Assembly: GCA_903857495.1 (NCBI GenBank)
Contig: CAIOFF010000029.1
Coordinates: forward strand, 1 to 64,000
Source of the DNA: an uncultured Holophagaceae bacterium
GTDB taxonomy: Bacteria; Acidobacteriota; Holophagae; Holophagales; Holophagaceae
DNA: 64,000 bases
Reading direction: 5' to 3'
Shown: positions 24,442-38,045 of the stretch, piece by piece
Numbering within the stretch: the stretch's first letter is position 1
How the letters are laid out: each line of letters opens with the position of its first letter
Translations under genes and position numbers: made by a program
The notes under the pieces: generated by a model
What the model saw: only the letters and a program-made list of their open reading frames with translations
Database searches by the model: none
What the model was told of the DNA's origin: nothing

Positions 24442-25743
24442 GTGACATCCCACCCCCGCCTCCTCTCCCGCGCCCCGCTGCTGGTGGTCCTGCTCCTGGG
24501 CCTGGTGGCTTGTGGTGGGGGGTCCTCCGAATCCCGCGGGGCGATCCCCACCGACACCATCCCCTACCAGCACCCGGAGTACTGGCCGCTCTCCAAGGGC
24601 TCCAGCCGCTACCCCTTCCTGGTGCACTACCGGACCAACAGCGAACTCTCGATGGTGGACGAGGTCATCACCCGCATGGAGACCTCCTGGCGCGTGGAGA
24701 TCGAGATCCAGGGCAACACCCCACCGCCCTCGGACCAGGGGTTCTGCGGGCCGGATGGCCGCTTCGATGTCTTCGTCTGGCGAGGCATCAACACCTGCCA
24801 GGTGGACGTGGTCGTCGGCGCCCCCCGGACCGCCTGGGGCGGCCAGGCCAGCTACATGAAGATCGACCCTTGGGGCGACTATGGCGGCGACCTGCTGGGA
24901 GCCACGGTCGCCCACGAGTTCAACCACGCGACGCACGCAGCCAATGACTGGAACGAGATCCCCATCGCCTTCGAGATGTGTGCCTCCTATGTGGAGCAGT
25001 TCTTCGGTCCGGCAGCCTCGTACTCCGTCCTGGATTTTCAGGCCCTGGCCGACTGGGGGCTGCTCCGGGGCGACAACTACGCCACCTGGTACATGTACGG
25101 CTCGGCTCTGTACATCCACTTCCTGCGGGACTGCTACCTCCACGGCGACGATGGCTGGCTGCCGGAGCTGTGGGTTGCGATGCGCAACCAGGGGCCGGAC
25201 TTCTCGGTCAACACGCCGCATTTCGTGAACGCGGTGGATGGTCTCCTGCGGCCGGTGGGTGCGAGCTTCCTGGACTCCCTCCCGGCCTTCGCCCGCTGGC
25301 GCTACTACGCTGGCCTGCGGGACGATGGCCAGCACTTCCGCCGGTTGCCCACCCAGTGGACCCAGCACGCCTTCCTGCCGGAAGCGACCCTGGCGATCCC
25401 GCAGGTGACCCTGGCGAACCTAAGCCGGCCCCTGGCTCCGGCGCCCATGCTCACCGGGTGCAGCTACCTGGAGGTCAAGCGCAGCAGCGAGGCCCAGACT
25501 TCCTTCCAGGTGGCCCTGCAGGCGCCGGTCATCCCGGGTGTTCGCTGGGTGGTCCAGGCGGTGCCGGGCCTTGTTGCCGGCAGGGACGGGGACCTGGTGG
25601 ACCTCTCTGCAGGGCCTGCCCGCGTGGCCTTCGCGCCCGGTGGCAAGCGCACCCTGGTGCTCATTCCCGTGCCGACCGCCGCCTACGATCCCAATCACCA
25701 GAGCGACACGCGCTACCCGGCCTCCCTGGTGCTGGCGCCCTGA
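24442..25743 (+). CDS. HEFNH-containing putative metalloprotease, lipoprotein
   Basis: This is a predicted lipoprotein of 433 residues: signal peptide with lipobox LVACGGG, then a short linker. The motif ATVAHEFNHATHAA near residue 155 fits an HExxH-type zinc site with Phe-Asn in the middle positions. It is followed by an acidic residue in PIAFEMCASYVEQFF, as in gluzincin-like proteases. The C-terminal half (about 300-433) is beta-rich and could bind substrate or matrix. GTG is the start, with GGAG five bases upstream. No closer family is recognised, so peptidase activity is inferred from the motif only. It follows the M28 gene by 69 bases in the same direction. Confidence 0.65.
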   Translation: MTSHPRLLSRAPLLVVLLLGLVACGGGSSESRGAIPTDTIPYQHPEYWPLSKGSSRYPFLVHYRTNSELSMVDEVITRMETSWRVEIEIQGNTPPPSDQGFCGPDGRFDVFVWRGINTCQVDVVVGAPRTAWGGQASYMKIDPWGDYGGDLLGATVAHEFNHATHAANDWNEIPIAFEMCASYVEQFFGPAASYSVLDFQALADWGLLRGDNYATWYMYGSALYIHFLRDCYLHGDDGWLPELWVAMRNQGPDFSVNTPHFVNAVDGLLRPVGASFLDSLPAFARWRYYAGLRDDGQHFRRLPTQWTQHAFLPEATLAIPQVTLANLSRPLAPAPMLTGCSYLEVKRSSEAQTSFQVALQAPVIPGVRWVVQAVPGLVAGRDGDLVDLSAGPARVAFAPGGKRTLVLIPVPTAAYDPNHQSDTRYPASLVLAP

Positions 25744-25800
25744 GGAGGCAACGCCACCCACCAGGCCGACGGAACCAGCAATCGGAGGGCACTCTCTGAG

Positions 25801-26868
25801 CTACAGGCCCTGGAACCTGAAGGGCTTGGTCTCCACGAACTTGTCTGCGGTATTCCCCGAGTAGACCTCGCCGTTGGAGATGCTGAGCTTCTTGACCTTG
25901 CCGGTCTTGGAAAAGTCGATGTCCTTGAACTCGACCCAGAAGGTGTTGGGCGTGAGTGCCGACTCAAAGAAGTAGATCCTGTTCTTGTGGTCGGCCACGG
26001 TGCGCCACCGGGTGGACGAGATGTTGGGCTGGCCCGGGGTGCTGATGCCAAAGGGTACGGACACGTTGCGGATGACACTGAAGACGCTGGCGATGGCCAC
26101 GCGGGCGTCGTCCGTTTGCGGGATGGCGTGGATGTAGAAGGAGGCCCGCACGAACCGGTCCGCGGCCCGGTTGGTGCCCGGCAGCATCGTGGTGCCACCG
26201 ATGGTCTTCCAGTATTCATTCAGGGCCAGCTGCTTCTCGAAGATGGGCGAGTTGGTCATCACCTGGTAGGACCGGTTGTGGTGGATGACGAGCTTGCCGC
26301 CGATGTATTCGAAGATGGCGCTGTCACCGGTGGGGTCCGAGATGGCCAGGTGCAGGGTGGCGAGCGAGTTCCGGCCCGGGGTCTCGCCCGTGACGACCAC
26401 GAACTCCTGCTTGCTCAGGCCCAGGACAGCCTCGCCCACCGTGGCGTAGGAGTCCAGCACGTACTGCACCCAGGCGGCGATGGAGAGCCCGGCCTTCTTC
26501 TGATTCCAGGTCTCGTATTCGGACTCGGCGAGCCAGAGCAGGTTGGCGACGAGGCCCTTTTCATTCATGCCGTCCGAGCTGGAACAGTCATAGGCCGTGG
26601 CGATGACGCTGCCGAATTTCGAGGTCCATTTGAAGGAGTTGGGTCCGGCCTCACCGCTGCGTTCCATGCCTGCGGGGAAGATCCAGAGGTTGGACTTCAT
26701 GTCTTCGTTCCAGTCCATGGACCGGGCGGTGATGATGGTGCCCTTGGGGCCCTGATAGACCACGCGGGAGCAGGCGGAGGCTGAGTTGGTGCCCAGGACC
26801 CCCAGGGCCATGAACAACACAACCGGAAAGAGTGGCTTCGATCTCAGGATGGTGTTGATGTATGGCAT
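25801..26868 (-). CDS. Choloylglycine hydrolase / penicillin V acylase-like Ntn hydrolase
   Basis: This is an exported linear amide C-N hydrolase of 355 residues. The signal peptide ends ASA, so cleavage exposes a Cys in ACSRVVYQGP, the N-terminal nucleophile of the Ntn family. Other family features are ITARSMDWNEDM, the YDCSSSDGMNEKGLVANLLWL segment (Asn/Asp oxyanion area) and NRSYQVMTNSPIFEKQL. Substrates in the family include bile salts, penicillin V and acyl-homoserine lactones; in a free-living bacterium the last is as likely as the others. It converges on the metalloprotease gene. Its base composition is lower in GC than the surrounding genes. Confidence 0.83.
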   Translation of the reverse strand: MPYINTILRSKPLFPVVLFMALGVLGTNSASACSRVVYQGPKGTIITARSMDWNEDMKSNLWIFPAGMERSGEAGPNSFKWTSKFGSVIATAYDCSSSDGMNEKGLVANLLWLAESEYETWNQKKAGLSIAAWVQYVLDSYATVGEAVLGLSKQEFVVVTGETPGRNSLATLHLAISDPTGDSAIFEYIGGKLVIHHNRSYQVMTNSPIFEKQLALNEYWKTIGGTTMLPGTNRAADRFVRASFYIHAIPQTDDARVAIASVFSVIRNVSVPFGISTPGQPNISSTRWRTVADHKNRIYFFESALTPNTFWVEFKDIDFSKTGKVKKLSISNGEVYSGNTADKFVETKPFRFQGL

Positions 26869-26940
26869 GGCGCCCCCTCATCTTGGCTGAAGGTACAGAA
26901 TCGCACCTTCACAGAGGGCCAAATGGGGCATCTTTGCCTA

Positions 26941-26991
26941 AGAGGTCCTAACAAAACCCGCGCGGCTCCGTGGGGTGTCGTTGCGACCTCT
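26941..26991. terminator. Hairpin at the end of gltD (family with 51008-51051)
   Basis: AGAGGTC...AACAAAACCC pairs imperfectly with GGGGTGTCGTTGCGACCTCT across the loop GCGGCTCCGT. The right arm runs into the gltD stop codon, so the hairpin immediately follows gltBD on the minus strand. It shares its core and the AACAAAACC arm with the perfect hairpin at 51 kb, so the two belong to one repeat or terminator family. Confidence 0.55.
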
Positions 26992-28474
26992 AGAGCAGGT
27001 AGGTGTTGCCGTACATCAGGTAGCGGTCCACGCTGCGGGCGGTGTTGCGGCCTTCGTGGATGGCCCAGACCACCAGGGATTGACCGCGCACCATGTCACC
27101 CGCGGCGAAGACGCCGGGCATGCTGGTCATGCGCTGGCCGTCGGCCACCACGTTGCCGCGACCGTCGAGCTTGAGGCCCAGCTCCGTGATGGGGCCCTTG
27201 CGCTCGGGTCCCAGGAAACCGAGGGCCAGGAGCACGAGGTCCGCCGAGAGGACCCGCTCGGAGCCGGCCACCTCCTCGGAGAACATGCGGCCCTCGCCGC
27301 TGCGGGCCCACTTGAGGCCCATGGTGTGGACCTCCTGCACGGCACCCGCCTCGCCGACAAAGCGCTTCGTGAGGGTGCTATACAGCCGCGGATCGGCGCC
27401 CTGCAGGGCCGCGGCCTCTTCCTGGCCGTAGTCCATGGAGCTGACCTTGGGCCACTGGGGCCAGGGGTTGTCCCCGGCCCGGCGGTCCGGAGACTGGGGC
27501 AGGATCTCCAGCTGGGTGACGGACTTGGCCCCGTGCCGCAGGGAGGTGCCGACGCAGTCCGTGCCGGTATCGCCACCGCCGATGACCACCACGTTCTTGC
27601 CCTTGGCCGAGATGTAGGCACCGTCGGCGTGGCCGCTGTCCAGGAGGCTCTTGGTGTTGAGCGTGAGGAAGTCCATGGCCATGTGGACACCGGAGAGCGG
27701 GCGGCCCTCCACGTCCAGGTCCCGGGGCTGGGTCGAGCCGCAGCAGAGGACCGTGGCGTGGTAGTCCTTCAGCAGGCTCTCGGTGGTGATATCCCGGCCG
27801 ATCTCCACGCCGGTGACGAAGCGGATGCCGTTGCGGGCCATGAGGCCCACGCGGCGGTCCACCAGGCGCTTCTCCAGCTTCATGTTGGGGATGCCATACA
27901 TCAGCAGGCCACCCACGCGATCGGCGCGCTCGAACACGGTGACCGTGTGGCCCGCTCGGTTCAGCTGGGCGGCGCAGGCCAGGCCCGCGGGGCCGGAGCC
28001 CACGATGGCCACGGTCTTGCCGGTGCGGACCGGGGGCACCTCGGGGCCGATCCAGCCCTCCTCGAAGGCCTTGTCGATGATGGAGACCTCGATGGCCTTG
28101 ATGGTGACAGGGTCGCCGTTGAGGCCTGCGGTGCAGGAGCCCTCACAGGGGGCGGGGCAGACCCGGCCGGTGAACTCCGGGAAGTTGTTGGTGCGCGTCA
28201 GGCGCCGCAGGGCGCGCTGCCACTGGCCGCGGTAGACCAGGTCGTTCCAGTCCGGGATGAGGTTGTTCAGTGGACAGCCGGAGGCCATGCCCCCCATGAG
28301 CTTGCCGGTGTGGCAGAATGGTGTGCCGCAGTCCATGCAGCGGGCACCCTGCCGCTGCAGCAGCTCGTCAGGAATCCGCGGGTGGGACTCGTTCCAGTCC
28401 TGCAGCCGCTCGAGGGGCGGCCGGTCGGGCGGGAGTTCGCGCTGATATTCGATGAAGCCGGTGGTCTTCCCCAT
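26990..28474 (-). CDS. gltD: Glutamate synthase, small subunit
   Basis: This is the beta subunit of NADPH-GOGAT, which passes electrons from NAD(P)H through FAD and 4Fe-4S clusters to the large subunit. It has 494 residues. The N-terminus has [16 protein letters not shown] and [10 protein letters not shown] for the clusters. Two dinucleotide-binding folds follow, [16 protein letters not shown] (FAD) and [12 protein letters not shown] (NADPH). The C-terminal [19 protein letters not shown] is typical. It begins 10 bases after gltB stops, forming an operon in gltB-gltD order. Confidence 0.94.
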   Translation of the reverse strand: MGKTTGFIEYQRELPPDRPPLERLQDWNESHPRIPDELLQRQGARCMDCGTPFCHTGKLMGGMASGCPLNNLIPDWNDLVYRGQWQRALRRLTRTNNFPEFTGRVCPAPCEGSCTAGLNGDPVTIKAIEVSIIDKAFEEGWIGPEVPPVRTGKTVAIVGSGPAGLACAAQLNRAGHTVTVFERADRVGGLLMYGIPNMKLEKRLVDRRVGLMARNGIRFVTGVEIGRDITTESLLKDYHATVLCCGSTQPRDLDVEGRPLSGVHMAMDFLTLNTKSLLDSGHADGAYISAKGKNVVVIGGGDTGTDCVGTSLRHGAKSVTQLEILPQSPDRRAGDNPWPQWPKVSSMDYGQEEAAALQGADPRLYSTLTKRFVGEAGAVQEVHTMGLKWARSGEGRMFSEEVAGSERVLSADLVLLALGFLGPERKGPITELGLKLDGRGNVVADGQRMTSMPGVFAAGDMVRGQSLVVWAIHEGRNTARSVDRYLMYGNTYLL

Positions 28475-28483
28475 GGCAGGCTC

Positions 28484-33091
<4,608 letters not shown>

Positions 33092-33274
33092 CGGTGGCTC
33101 CCGGGCTCAAATCGAAGGTTCGGTGCGCGGTGTTCCCAGCGTGATAACCCCGGCGAAGCTTTGTGCCGGGACGCCCAAAACCTTGCGCGGACGACGTCTC
33201 ATGGCCGATGTTAGCACAGGCCCAGGAGGCTGTCAGGCCTTAACTTGCAGGCACACCCCGGAACGGCCGGAAAT

Positions 33275-34102
33275 TCAGAAACCGTCTTCCAGTTCGTATT
33301 CCGCATCGGGCACGGAGAGGATCTCCGGGCCGGTCCGGGTGATCACGATGTCGTGCTCGAACTGGGCCGACAGGCCGCCGTCCCGGGTGCGCACGGTCCA
33401 GCCGTCCGCTTCCACCAGGCACTTGTGGCTGCCGATGTTCAGGATGGGCTCGATGGTGATGGTCATGCCGGGCTCCATGCGGAAGCCCGTGCCCGGCTTC
33501 TGCTCCGCGAAGAGCACCTGGGGGTCCTCGTGGAGGTCCTTCCCGAGGCCATGACCGATGTATTCCCGCACCACGGAGTAGCCGCGCTCCTCGGCGAACT
33601 TCTGCACGGCCGTGGCCATGTCGCCCATGCGCAGGCCGGGCCGGCAGTGCTCGATTCCCAGGAACATGGCCAGCTGGGCCGTCTGGATCAGCATCCGGGC
33701 GTCGTCGGTGATCTTGCCGACGCCCACGGTGAGGCAGGTGTCGCCGTGGAAGCCATCCAGCTTGGCCCCGCAGTCGATGGCGATGATGTCACCTTCCTGC
33801 AGGATGTATTTCGAGGGGATGCCGTGCACGACCCGGTCGTTCACGGAGGTGCAGAGGGTGCCCGGAAAGCCGTGGTAGCCCTTGAAGCTGGGGGTGGCCC
33901 CCTGCTGGCGGATGTAGGTCTCTGCAACCCGGTCCAGGTCGAGCAGGCTGACGCCAGGCTTGGCCGCTCGGGCAGCGATCCGGAGGGCGTTGGCCGCCAC
34001 GCGGCAAGCCTCGCGCAGCTTGTCGATCTCTTTGCGGCTCTTGTAGTGGATCTGTTCGCGGATCAGGACCGGGCCCCCCTCAGGCAACCAGTCTAACGAC
34101 AA
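33275..34102 (-). CDS. map: Methionine aminopeptidase, type I
   Basis: This enzyme removes the initiator methionine from nascent proteins. The metal ligands are visible as Asp in AIDCGAKLDGF, Asp in HGDTCLTVGVG, His in EYIGHGLGKDLHE, Glu in MTITIEPIL and Glu or His in QFEHDIVIT. The substrate pocket FHGFPG-type segment is KGYHGFPGTLCTS. Length is 263-275 residues depending on start. No ATG or GTG exists near the N-terminus: a TTG at 34102 gives the longest form but has no ribosome site, while a CTG at 34066 is preceded by GAGGGGGG at about ten bases and matches the family N-terminus better. The start is unresolved. Confidence 0.9.
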   Translation of the reverse strand: MSLDWLPEGGPVLIREQIHYKSRKEIDKLREACRVAANALRIAARAAKPGVSLLDLDRVAETYIRQQGATPSFKGYHGFPGTLCTSVNDRVVHGIPSKYILQEGDIIAIDCGAKLDGFHGDTCLTVGVGKITDDARMLIQTAQLAMFLGIEHCRPGLRMGDMATAVQKFAEERGYSVVREYIGHGLGKDLHEDPQVLFAEQKPGTGFRMEPGMTITIEPILNIGSHKCLVEADGWTVRTRDGGLSAQFEHDIVITRTGPEILSVPDAEYELEDGF

Positions 34103-34151
34103 GAATGTGATTTAGGATTCCGCCACCCGTGCGAAACCGGGACGAGGCCCC

Positions 34152-34157
34152 TAGACT
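34152..34157 (+). promoter_or_regulatory. Candidate leaderless -10 box (TAGACT)
   Basis: TAGACT stands exactly six bases before the ATG of the small lipoprotein gene, and there is no Shine-Dalgarno sequence. No good -35 is visible. This fits the leaderless pattern seen at lexA. Confidence 0.35.
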
Positions 34158-34163
34158 GAAGGC

Positions 34164-34502
34164 ATGTCGAGACCCCTGATGTTCCTCGTGACAGCCGCAG
34201 TGGTGGCCGGGCTGGCGGCCTGCGGGGGCGCCCCCGCCCGGCCAGCCTCGGTGCCCGCGGACGCGGCCTGGGGCGGCGAGGGGAAGAAGGGTGTCTTCCT
34301 TCAGGTGGGCGAGCACCAGGGCACGCTCTGGCAGCTGGGCGTCTGGGACCGGCAGGGCCGGGTGCTGGGTATGGGCAAGTTCCGGCTGCGGGGCTTCGCC
34401 AAGGCCCGGATCATTCCCGAGGAGGTCCTGGCCTGGGAGAGCGGCGCCCTGCAGCTGAAAGACGGGACCTGGCTGGTGCCGGAACCCGCGGCGGCGCCCT
34501 GA
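34164..34502 (+). CDS. Small putative lipoprotein, function unknown
   Basis: A 112-residue protein with a lipoprotein signal peptide (MSRPLMFLVTAAVVAGLAAC) is followed by a short Ala/Pro linker. The compact 65-residue domain is beta-rich (GVFLQVGEHQGTLWQLGVWDRQGRVLGMG). I do not recognise the domain. Its stop overlaps the next start by one base (TGATG), so it is coupled to the following unknown gene. Confidence 0.65.
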   Translation: MSRPLMFLVTAAVVAGLAACGGAPARPASVPADAAWGGEGKKGVFLQVGEHQGTLWQLGVWDRQGRVLGMGKFRLRGFAKARIIPEEVLAWESGALQLKDGTWLVPEPAAAP

Positions 34503-35125
34503 TGCCCTACACGAGCGAGGAGAAGGACTGGCTGGAGCGCGAGTGGGCCTTCCGGGCCTGGGGCCGCGCCGGCCTGCTGAGCACTGACGACTACCGGCAG
34601 GTACTGGCCTGGGAGGCCGAGTCGGTGCCCATGGAGGTGGTGGTGTCGGCCCTCAACGCCTTCTTCGACCGCCGCGAGCAGCGTGAGAAGCCCCGCACCT
34701 TCGTGGCACTGAAGCACCTGGATCGCGATGTGGCCAAGGCCGTCAAGCTGCGTGAGGCCGTGCTGCGGGCGGGGCCGGCCCTGGATGCGGGGAAGGGCTG
34801 GGAGCAGGTGAAGGCTCCCCTGCGGGAGGACCCCGCCGCCAAGGCCGCCTTCGAGGGCTGGCAGCGGCTCCGGGTCGCGGCACCCTCACCGGAGTCCGCG
34901 GGCTACCTGGCCCACCACGACCGCGAGCGCGAGGCCCGCGCCGCCCTGCTGGCCCTGGCCGAAGCCGCCCTGGGACCCGCCGCCGAGGCGCTCCGCACCG
35001 AGCTGCGCCAGCGCCTGGAGGCCGCCGACATGAAGGCAGGCAGCCTCGTCTGGAAGCGCGCCTGGAACCACCACTGGGCCCGCCAGCTCGCCACCGCCTG
35101 GAACCTGCCCCTGGAGGGGGCGTGA
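34502..35125 (+). CDS. Hypothetical cytoplasmic protein
   Basis: A 207-residue protein of unknown function, mostly helical and charged (DWLEREWAFRAWGRAGLLSTDDYRQVLAWEAESVP). It has no signal peptide, membrane segment or catalytic motif. It is translationally coupled to the small lipoprotein gene by a TGATG overlap. The C-terminal part resembles a coiled or helical-bundle domain. A CACCAAG repeat begins 14 bases after its stop. Confidence 0.6.
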   Translation: MPYTSEEKDWLEREWAFRAWGRAGLLSTDDYRQVLAWEAESVPMEVVVSALNAFFDRREQREKPRTFVALKHLDRDVAKAVKLREAVLRAGPALDAGKGWEQVKAPLREDPAAKAAFEGWQRLRVAAPSPESAGYLAHHDREREARAALLALAEAALGPAAEALRTELRQRLEAADMKAGSLVWKRAWNHHWARQLATAWNLPLEGA

Positions 35126-35138
35126 TGTCTGCGATGCA

Positions 35139-35297
35139 AAAACCTTTCACCACCAAGACACCAAGACACCAAGAAAAAAGGGCGGCAATAGGACACGAGG
35201 TGAGGTGCTGCGGCTGCTCAGGGATGACTCTTTTTTGGCCCACGGTCCTGAATTCCAATCGCATTTCTTGGTGCCTTGGTGCCTTGGTGGCCATTCC
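35139..35297. repeat. CACCAAG-type dispersed inverted repeat, copy 3
   Basis: The left arm begins with the flank AAAAACCTTT, the complement of the AAAGG flank of copies 1 and 2. Three CACCAAG-like heptamers follow, mostly in the GACACCAAG version (35148-35175). The right arm TTTCTTGGTGCCTTGGTG plus one more unit ends at 35290. The 88-base centre is longer than in the other copies and holds AT-rich DNA. The right arm ends about 28 bases before the next start codon, so it lies in that gene's 5' region. Confidence 0.85.
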
Positions 35298-35317
35298 TTC
35301 CTTTTCCCAGAGGCCCC

Positions 35318-36613
35318 ATGTCATCTGAATCCCGCTGGCTGCAGGAACTGGAGGCTCCGACGGAGGGCTTCTTCGCGGCCTTCGCGGCGCGGGTGGCGGA
35401 GCCTGAGGGCGTGCGGGACGCGGTGCGGGAGGCGGTGAAGACGCTGGTGCCTCGCATTGACTGGGAGGCCTACCTGCCGCACCTGCCCCACGGGATCCTG
35501 GGCCTGCGGGCGGTGCTGCGGCTGCAGGGCCTGCTGGGGGGACCGAGCTTCCGGCGGGCCCTGGCCATCCAAGCGCACATGGCCGCCCATGAAGGACGCC
35601 GGAGCCCCGCGGCCCTGGCCCAGGTCCTGGCCGCCAAGGGCAGCGGGTCCTGGCCGAATCTCGAGTCCTTCGTCGCGTCCCGCCGACCCGCCCTGGCCTA
35701 CGCCGAGGCCCAGGGTTGCGAGCTGCCGCTGGCCGCGGACTTCCAGCGCCTGGGGCGGCTCGTGGAGCTCGACATGGCCAACGTGGGCCACAAGGCCGTG
35801 CTGGCCGATCACCTGGGCGACCTGCAGGCCCGGCTCGAGCAGCCCAAGGCCACGGGACGGCGCCTCCTGGGCCTGACCGCCTGGGTGGCCGCCACCGTCG
35901 AGGACACCTTCTGGGCGCGCCGGGCCGCCAAGCGGCTGGCCGAGGTCGATCTCACCGTGGCCTGGGGGCACCTCACCCTCAACGAAGAAGCCCTGGCAGA
36001 GCAGGTCCGGGAGGCCTGCGACCTGGGCCTGGTGGCCCTGCTGGACAGTCTGGCCGCGCGGCTCAAGGCTGGGCAGGGGGCCGCGGACACGCTGGCGGTG
36101 CTGGTGCTGGCGGCTTCCGAGAAGCAGCTGGACGCCCGCCGCGACCTCGAGGGCAAGACCGCCTGGACCTTCGCCTACCTGGCCACCCTCGCCCGCACCC
36201 GGCCCACGGACCCCCGCGTCTGGTGCCAGGCCGCGGCCCTGGTGAACCTCTTCCCCACGGACGAGGAGGAGGGGCGCCTGCGCCCCGTGGTCGTGGCCGA
36301 GCCGACAGCGGCAGGACTCACGGACGCGGTGCTGGATGTGGAGCCGACCCTGGCCATGGGCCACGCCCGGGGCCTGGTCCTGGCCGGGCAGGGGGAAGCC
36401 GCCCTGGCGGCGCTGGCCGAGGCCACCACCCGCAACGACCCCACCTTCAACCACGCCCACCAGTTCCTTGCCCTGGCCGCCGCCGCGGACCTGCTGCCGC
36501 ACCTGCCGGGCTGCGCCGGGGAGGCTATGCTCACCGCCTTGGCCAAGAGCCTCGCCAACAGCCAGGGCAGCGGCGACCTGGGGCGCCTGGCAGACAAGGC
36601 GCTGGGGCACTGA
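35318..36613 (+). CDS. Hypothetical protein, helical, His-rich motifs
   Basis: A 431-residue soluble protein, rich in Ala and Leu and almost wholly helical. It has conserved-looking His segments: HLPHGILGLRAVLRLQ, DMANVGHKAVLADHLGDL and FNHAHQFLALAAAADLLPHL. Spaced histidines on helices faintly recall questin-oxidase-like (DUF4243) proteins, but I cannot confirm this. No signal peptide or membrane segment is seen. The ATG at 35318 is preferred over an upstream in-frame ATG that lies inside the repeat arm. It is followed by a secreted unknown protein after 82 bases. Confidence 0.55.
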   Translation: MSSESRWLQELEAPTEGFFAAFAARVAEPEGVRDAVREAVKTLVPRIDWEAYLPHLPHGILGLRAVLRLQGLLGGPSFRRALAIQAHMAAHEGRRSPAALAQVLAAKGSGSWPNLESFVASRRPALAYAEAQGCELPLAADFQRLGRLVELDMANVGHKAVLADHLGDLQARLEQPKATGRRLLGLTAWVAATVEDTFWARRAAKRLAEVDLTVAWGHLTLNEEALAEQVREACDLGLVALLDSLAARLKAGQGAADTLAVLVLAASEKQLDARRDLEGKTAWTFAYLATLARTRPTDPRVWCQAAALVNLFPTDEEEGRLRPVVVAEPTAAGLTDAVLDVEPTLAMGHARGLVLAGQGEAALAALAEATTRNDPTFNHAHQFLALAAAADLLPHLPGCAGEAMLTALAKSLANSQGSGDLGRLADKALGH

Positions 36614-36695
36614 CCGTGAGCTGGACAGGGATCACGAACCGGCCTGGCCGCTCGGCCGGTCCGCTATCCTGGCCTGTGTTGCTTTGGAGTCCTCC

Positions 36696-38045
36696 ATGCG
36701 CCTGATGCTCTGCGCGGCTATCTGCTGTCTGGTGCTGGCCCAGGCCCCGGCTCCGGCGGTGCTCAGTCCCACGGCGGCCCTCCTCGAGCGGATCCTACGG
36801 GACACCAAGACCGGGTTCCTGCTGGTGGTGGACGGCTCCAAGGGGGAGTGGAAGGCCGGCATCGACGCGCTGAACTCGGATCCCGACTGGATCGACCTGG
36901 ATCTCCACGTGGCCTACTACAGCGCCAAGGCCCCGGAGCTGGAGACCCTGCTGCAGCAGAAGTACCTGACTGGCCCCCGCCCCCAGTGGGTGCTCTTCGG
37001 GGAGGGCGGTCGGCTGGTGGCTTCCGGGGGAGCCGTCCCCACCGGGGCCACCCTGGCCAAGGCCGCCCAAGACGGCGGGATCCAATCCACCGTCCAACTG
37101 CTCCGGGACTTCGCCCGGCGCAACCCGGACCACCTGCAGGCCCGCCAGGCACTGGGCCACGAGCTGAAGCAGAAGGCCGCCAGGAAGACCACCCTGCGCC
37201 TCGGCGGCAAGACCGATCCCCTCCGGCCCGCTGACGAGCGCTTCGATTACGCCAAATACCAGAAGGAGCGGGACGCCAAGGAGGAGGCCAAGGAACGGGA
37301 GCAGCAGCAGAAGGAAGACAAGCCGCCGGTCCAGCTCAAGCCCGAGGAGGACCAGGCCATCTGGGGCGAGCTGGCCGACCTCATGGGCCGGTGCTACCGC
37401 AGCGGGGACTGGATCGAGATGGATTCCTGGGGCGTGACGCCCGACGAGGAGGCGGTGCACAGCCCCCTCATCCAGGAGGTCTGCCGGGCGGCGGTCCCCG
37501 AGGTGGAGCGGGCATTGGGCCGCAATCCGGAGTCCTTTGATCGCTGGCGGCTCTGGCTGGCCCTCACCCGGACCTATGGCGGCAAGCCGATCCGCCCCCT
37601 GCTGGACAGCCTGCTGCCGCTGCCCACCCGTTCAGCCCGGGATTGGCCTCCCTATGCGGTCAAGGGCGCCTACGTGAAGGATGCCCGCAAGCGGAAGGAC
37701 TGGACGGGCATCCGGGACCTGCTGCTGCCCGACATCGAGTCCAACCGGCTCTGGGAGAGCCTCCAGGGGAAGACCACCTACCAGATGCAGATCAAGACCG
37801 ACGGCAAGGTCCAGGAGATCCCGGAAACCGGGGACTACTGGCGCGCCACCCTGGAGCCCCTGGCGGAGGCGCTGATCTGGCTGGGCGAGGGCAGCAAGGC
37901 CGATGAGCTGGTGCGCAGCCACTACGCCGACCACCCCTGGAGCGGCCTGCCCCAGCGGGCCCAGGCCCTGGCCCTCCGCTGCGGCCAGCCAGGTCTCGCC
38001 GCCCAGTGGGGGGCGCTGGGCGGGACTCAGGCCCCGGCGCGGTAG
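36696..38045 (+). CDS. Hypothetical exported protein
   Basis: A 449-residue protein with a signal peptide (MRLMLCAAICCLVLAQAPAPA). An N-terminal alpha/beta region (30-145) shows a thioredoxin-like rhythm (TGFLLVVDGSKGEW, PQWVLFGEGGRLV) but no CxxC. A highly charged helical linker (about 185-210, KERDAKEEAKEREQQQKE) and a helical C-terminal half follow. GGAG precedes the ATG. Its last 19 bases overlap the converging Lrp-type regulator. Function is not recognised. Confidence 0.6.
   Translation: MRLMLCAAICCLVLAQAPAPAVLSPTAALLERILRDTKTGFLLVVDGSKGEWKAGIDALNSDPDWIDLDLHVAYYSAKAPELETLLQQKYLTGPRPQWVLFGEGGRLVASGGAVPTGATLAKAAQDGGIQSTVQLLRDFARRNPDHLQARQALGHELKQKAARKTTLRLGGKTDPLRPADERFDYAKYQKERDAKEEAKEREQQQKEDKPPVQLKPEEDQAIWGELADLMGRCYRSGDWIEMDSWGVTPDEEAVHSPLIQEVCRAAVPEVERALGRNPESFDRWRLWLALTRTYGGKPIRPLLDSLLPLPTRSARDWPPYAVKGAYVKDARKRKDWTGIRDLLLPDIESNRLWESLQGKTTYQMQIKTDGKVQEIPETGDYWRATLEPLAEALIWLGEGSKADELVRSHYADHPWSGLPQRAQALALRCGQPGLAAQWGALGGTQAPAR

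Noticed and set aside
33092-33274. Possible sigma-54 promoter before gltB (GGCAC near TTCGC)
   Set aside because: The GG and GC elements do not have the required ten-base spacing.
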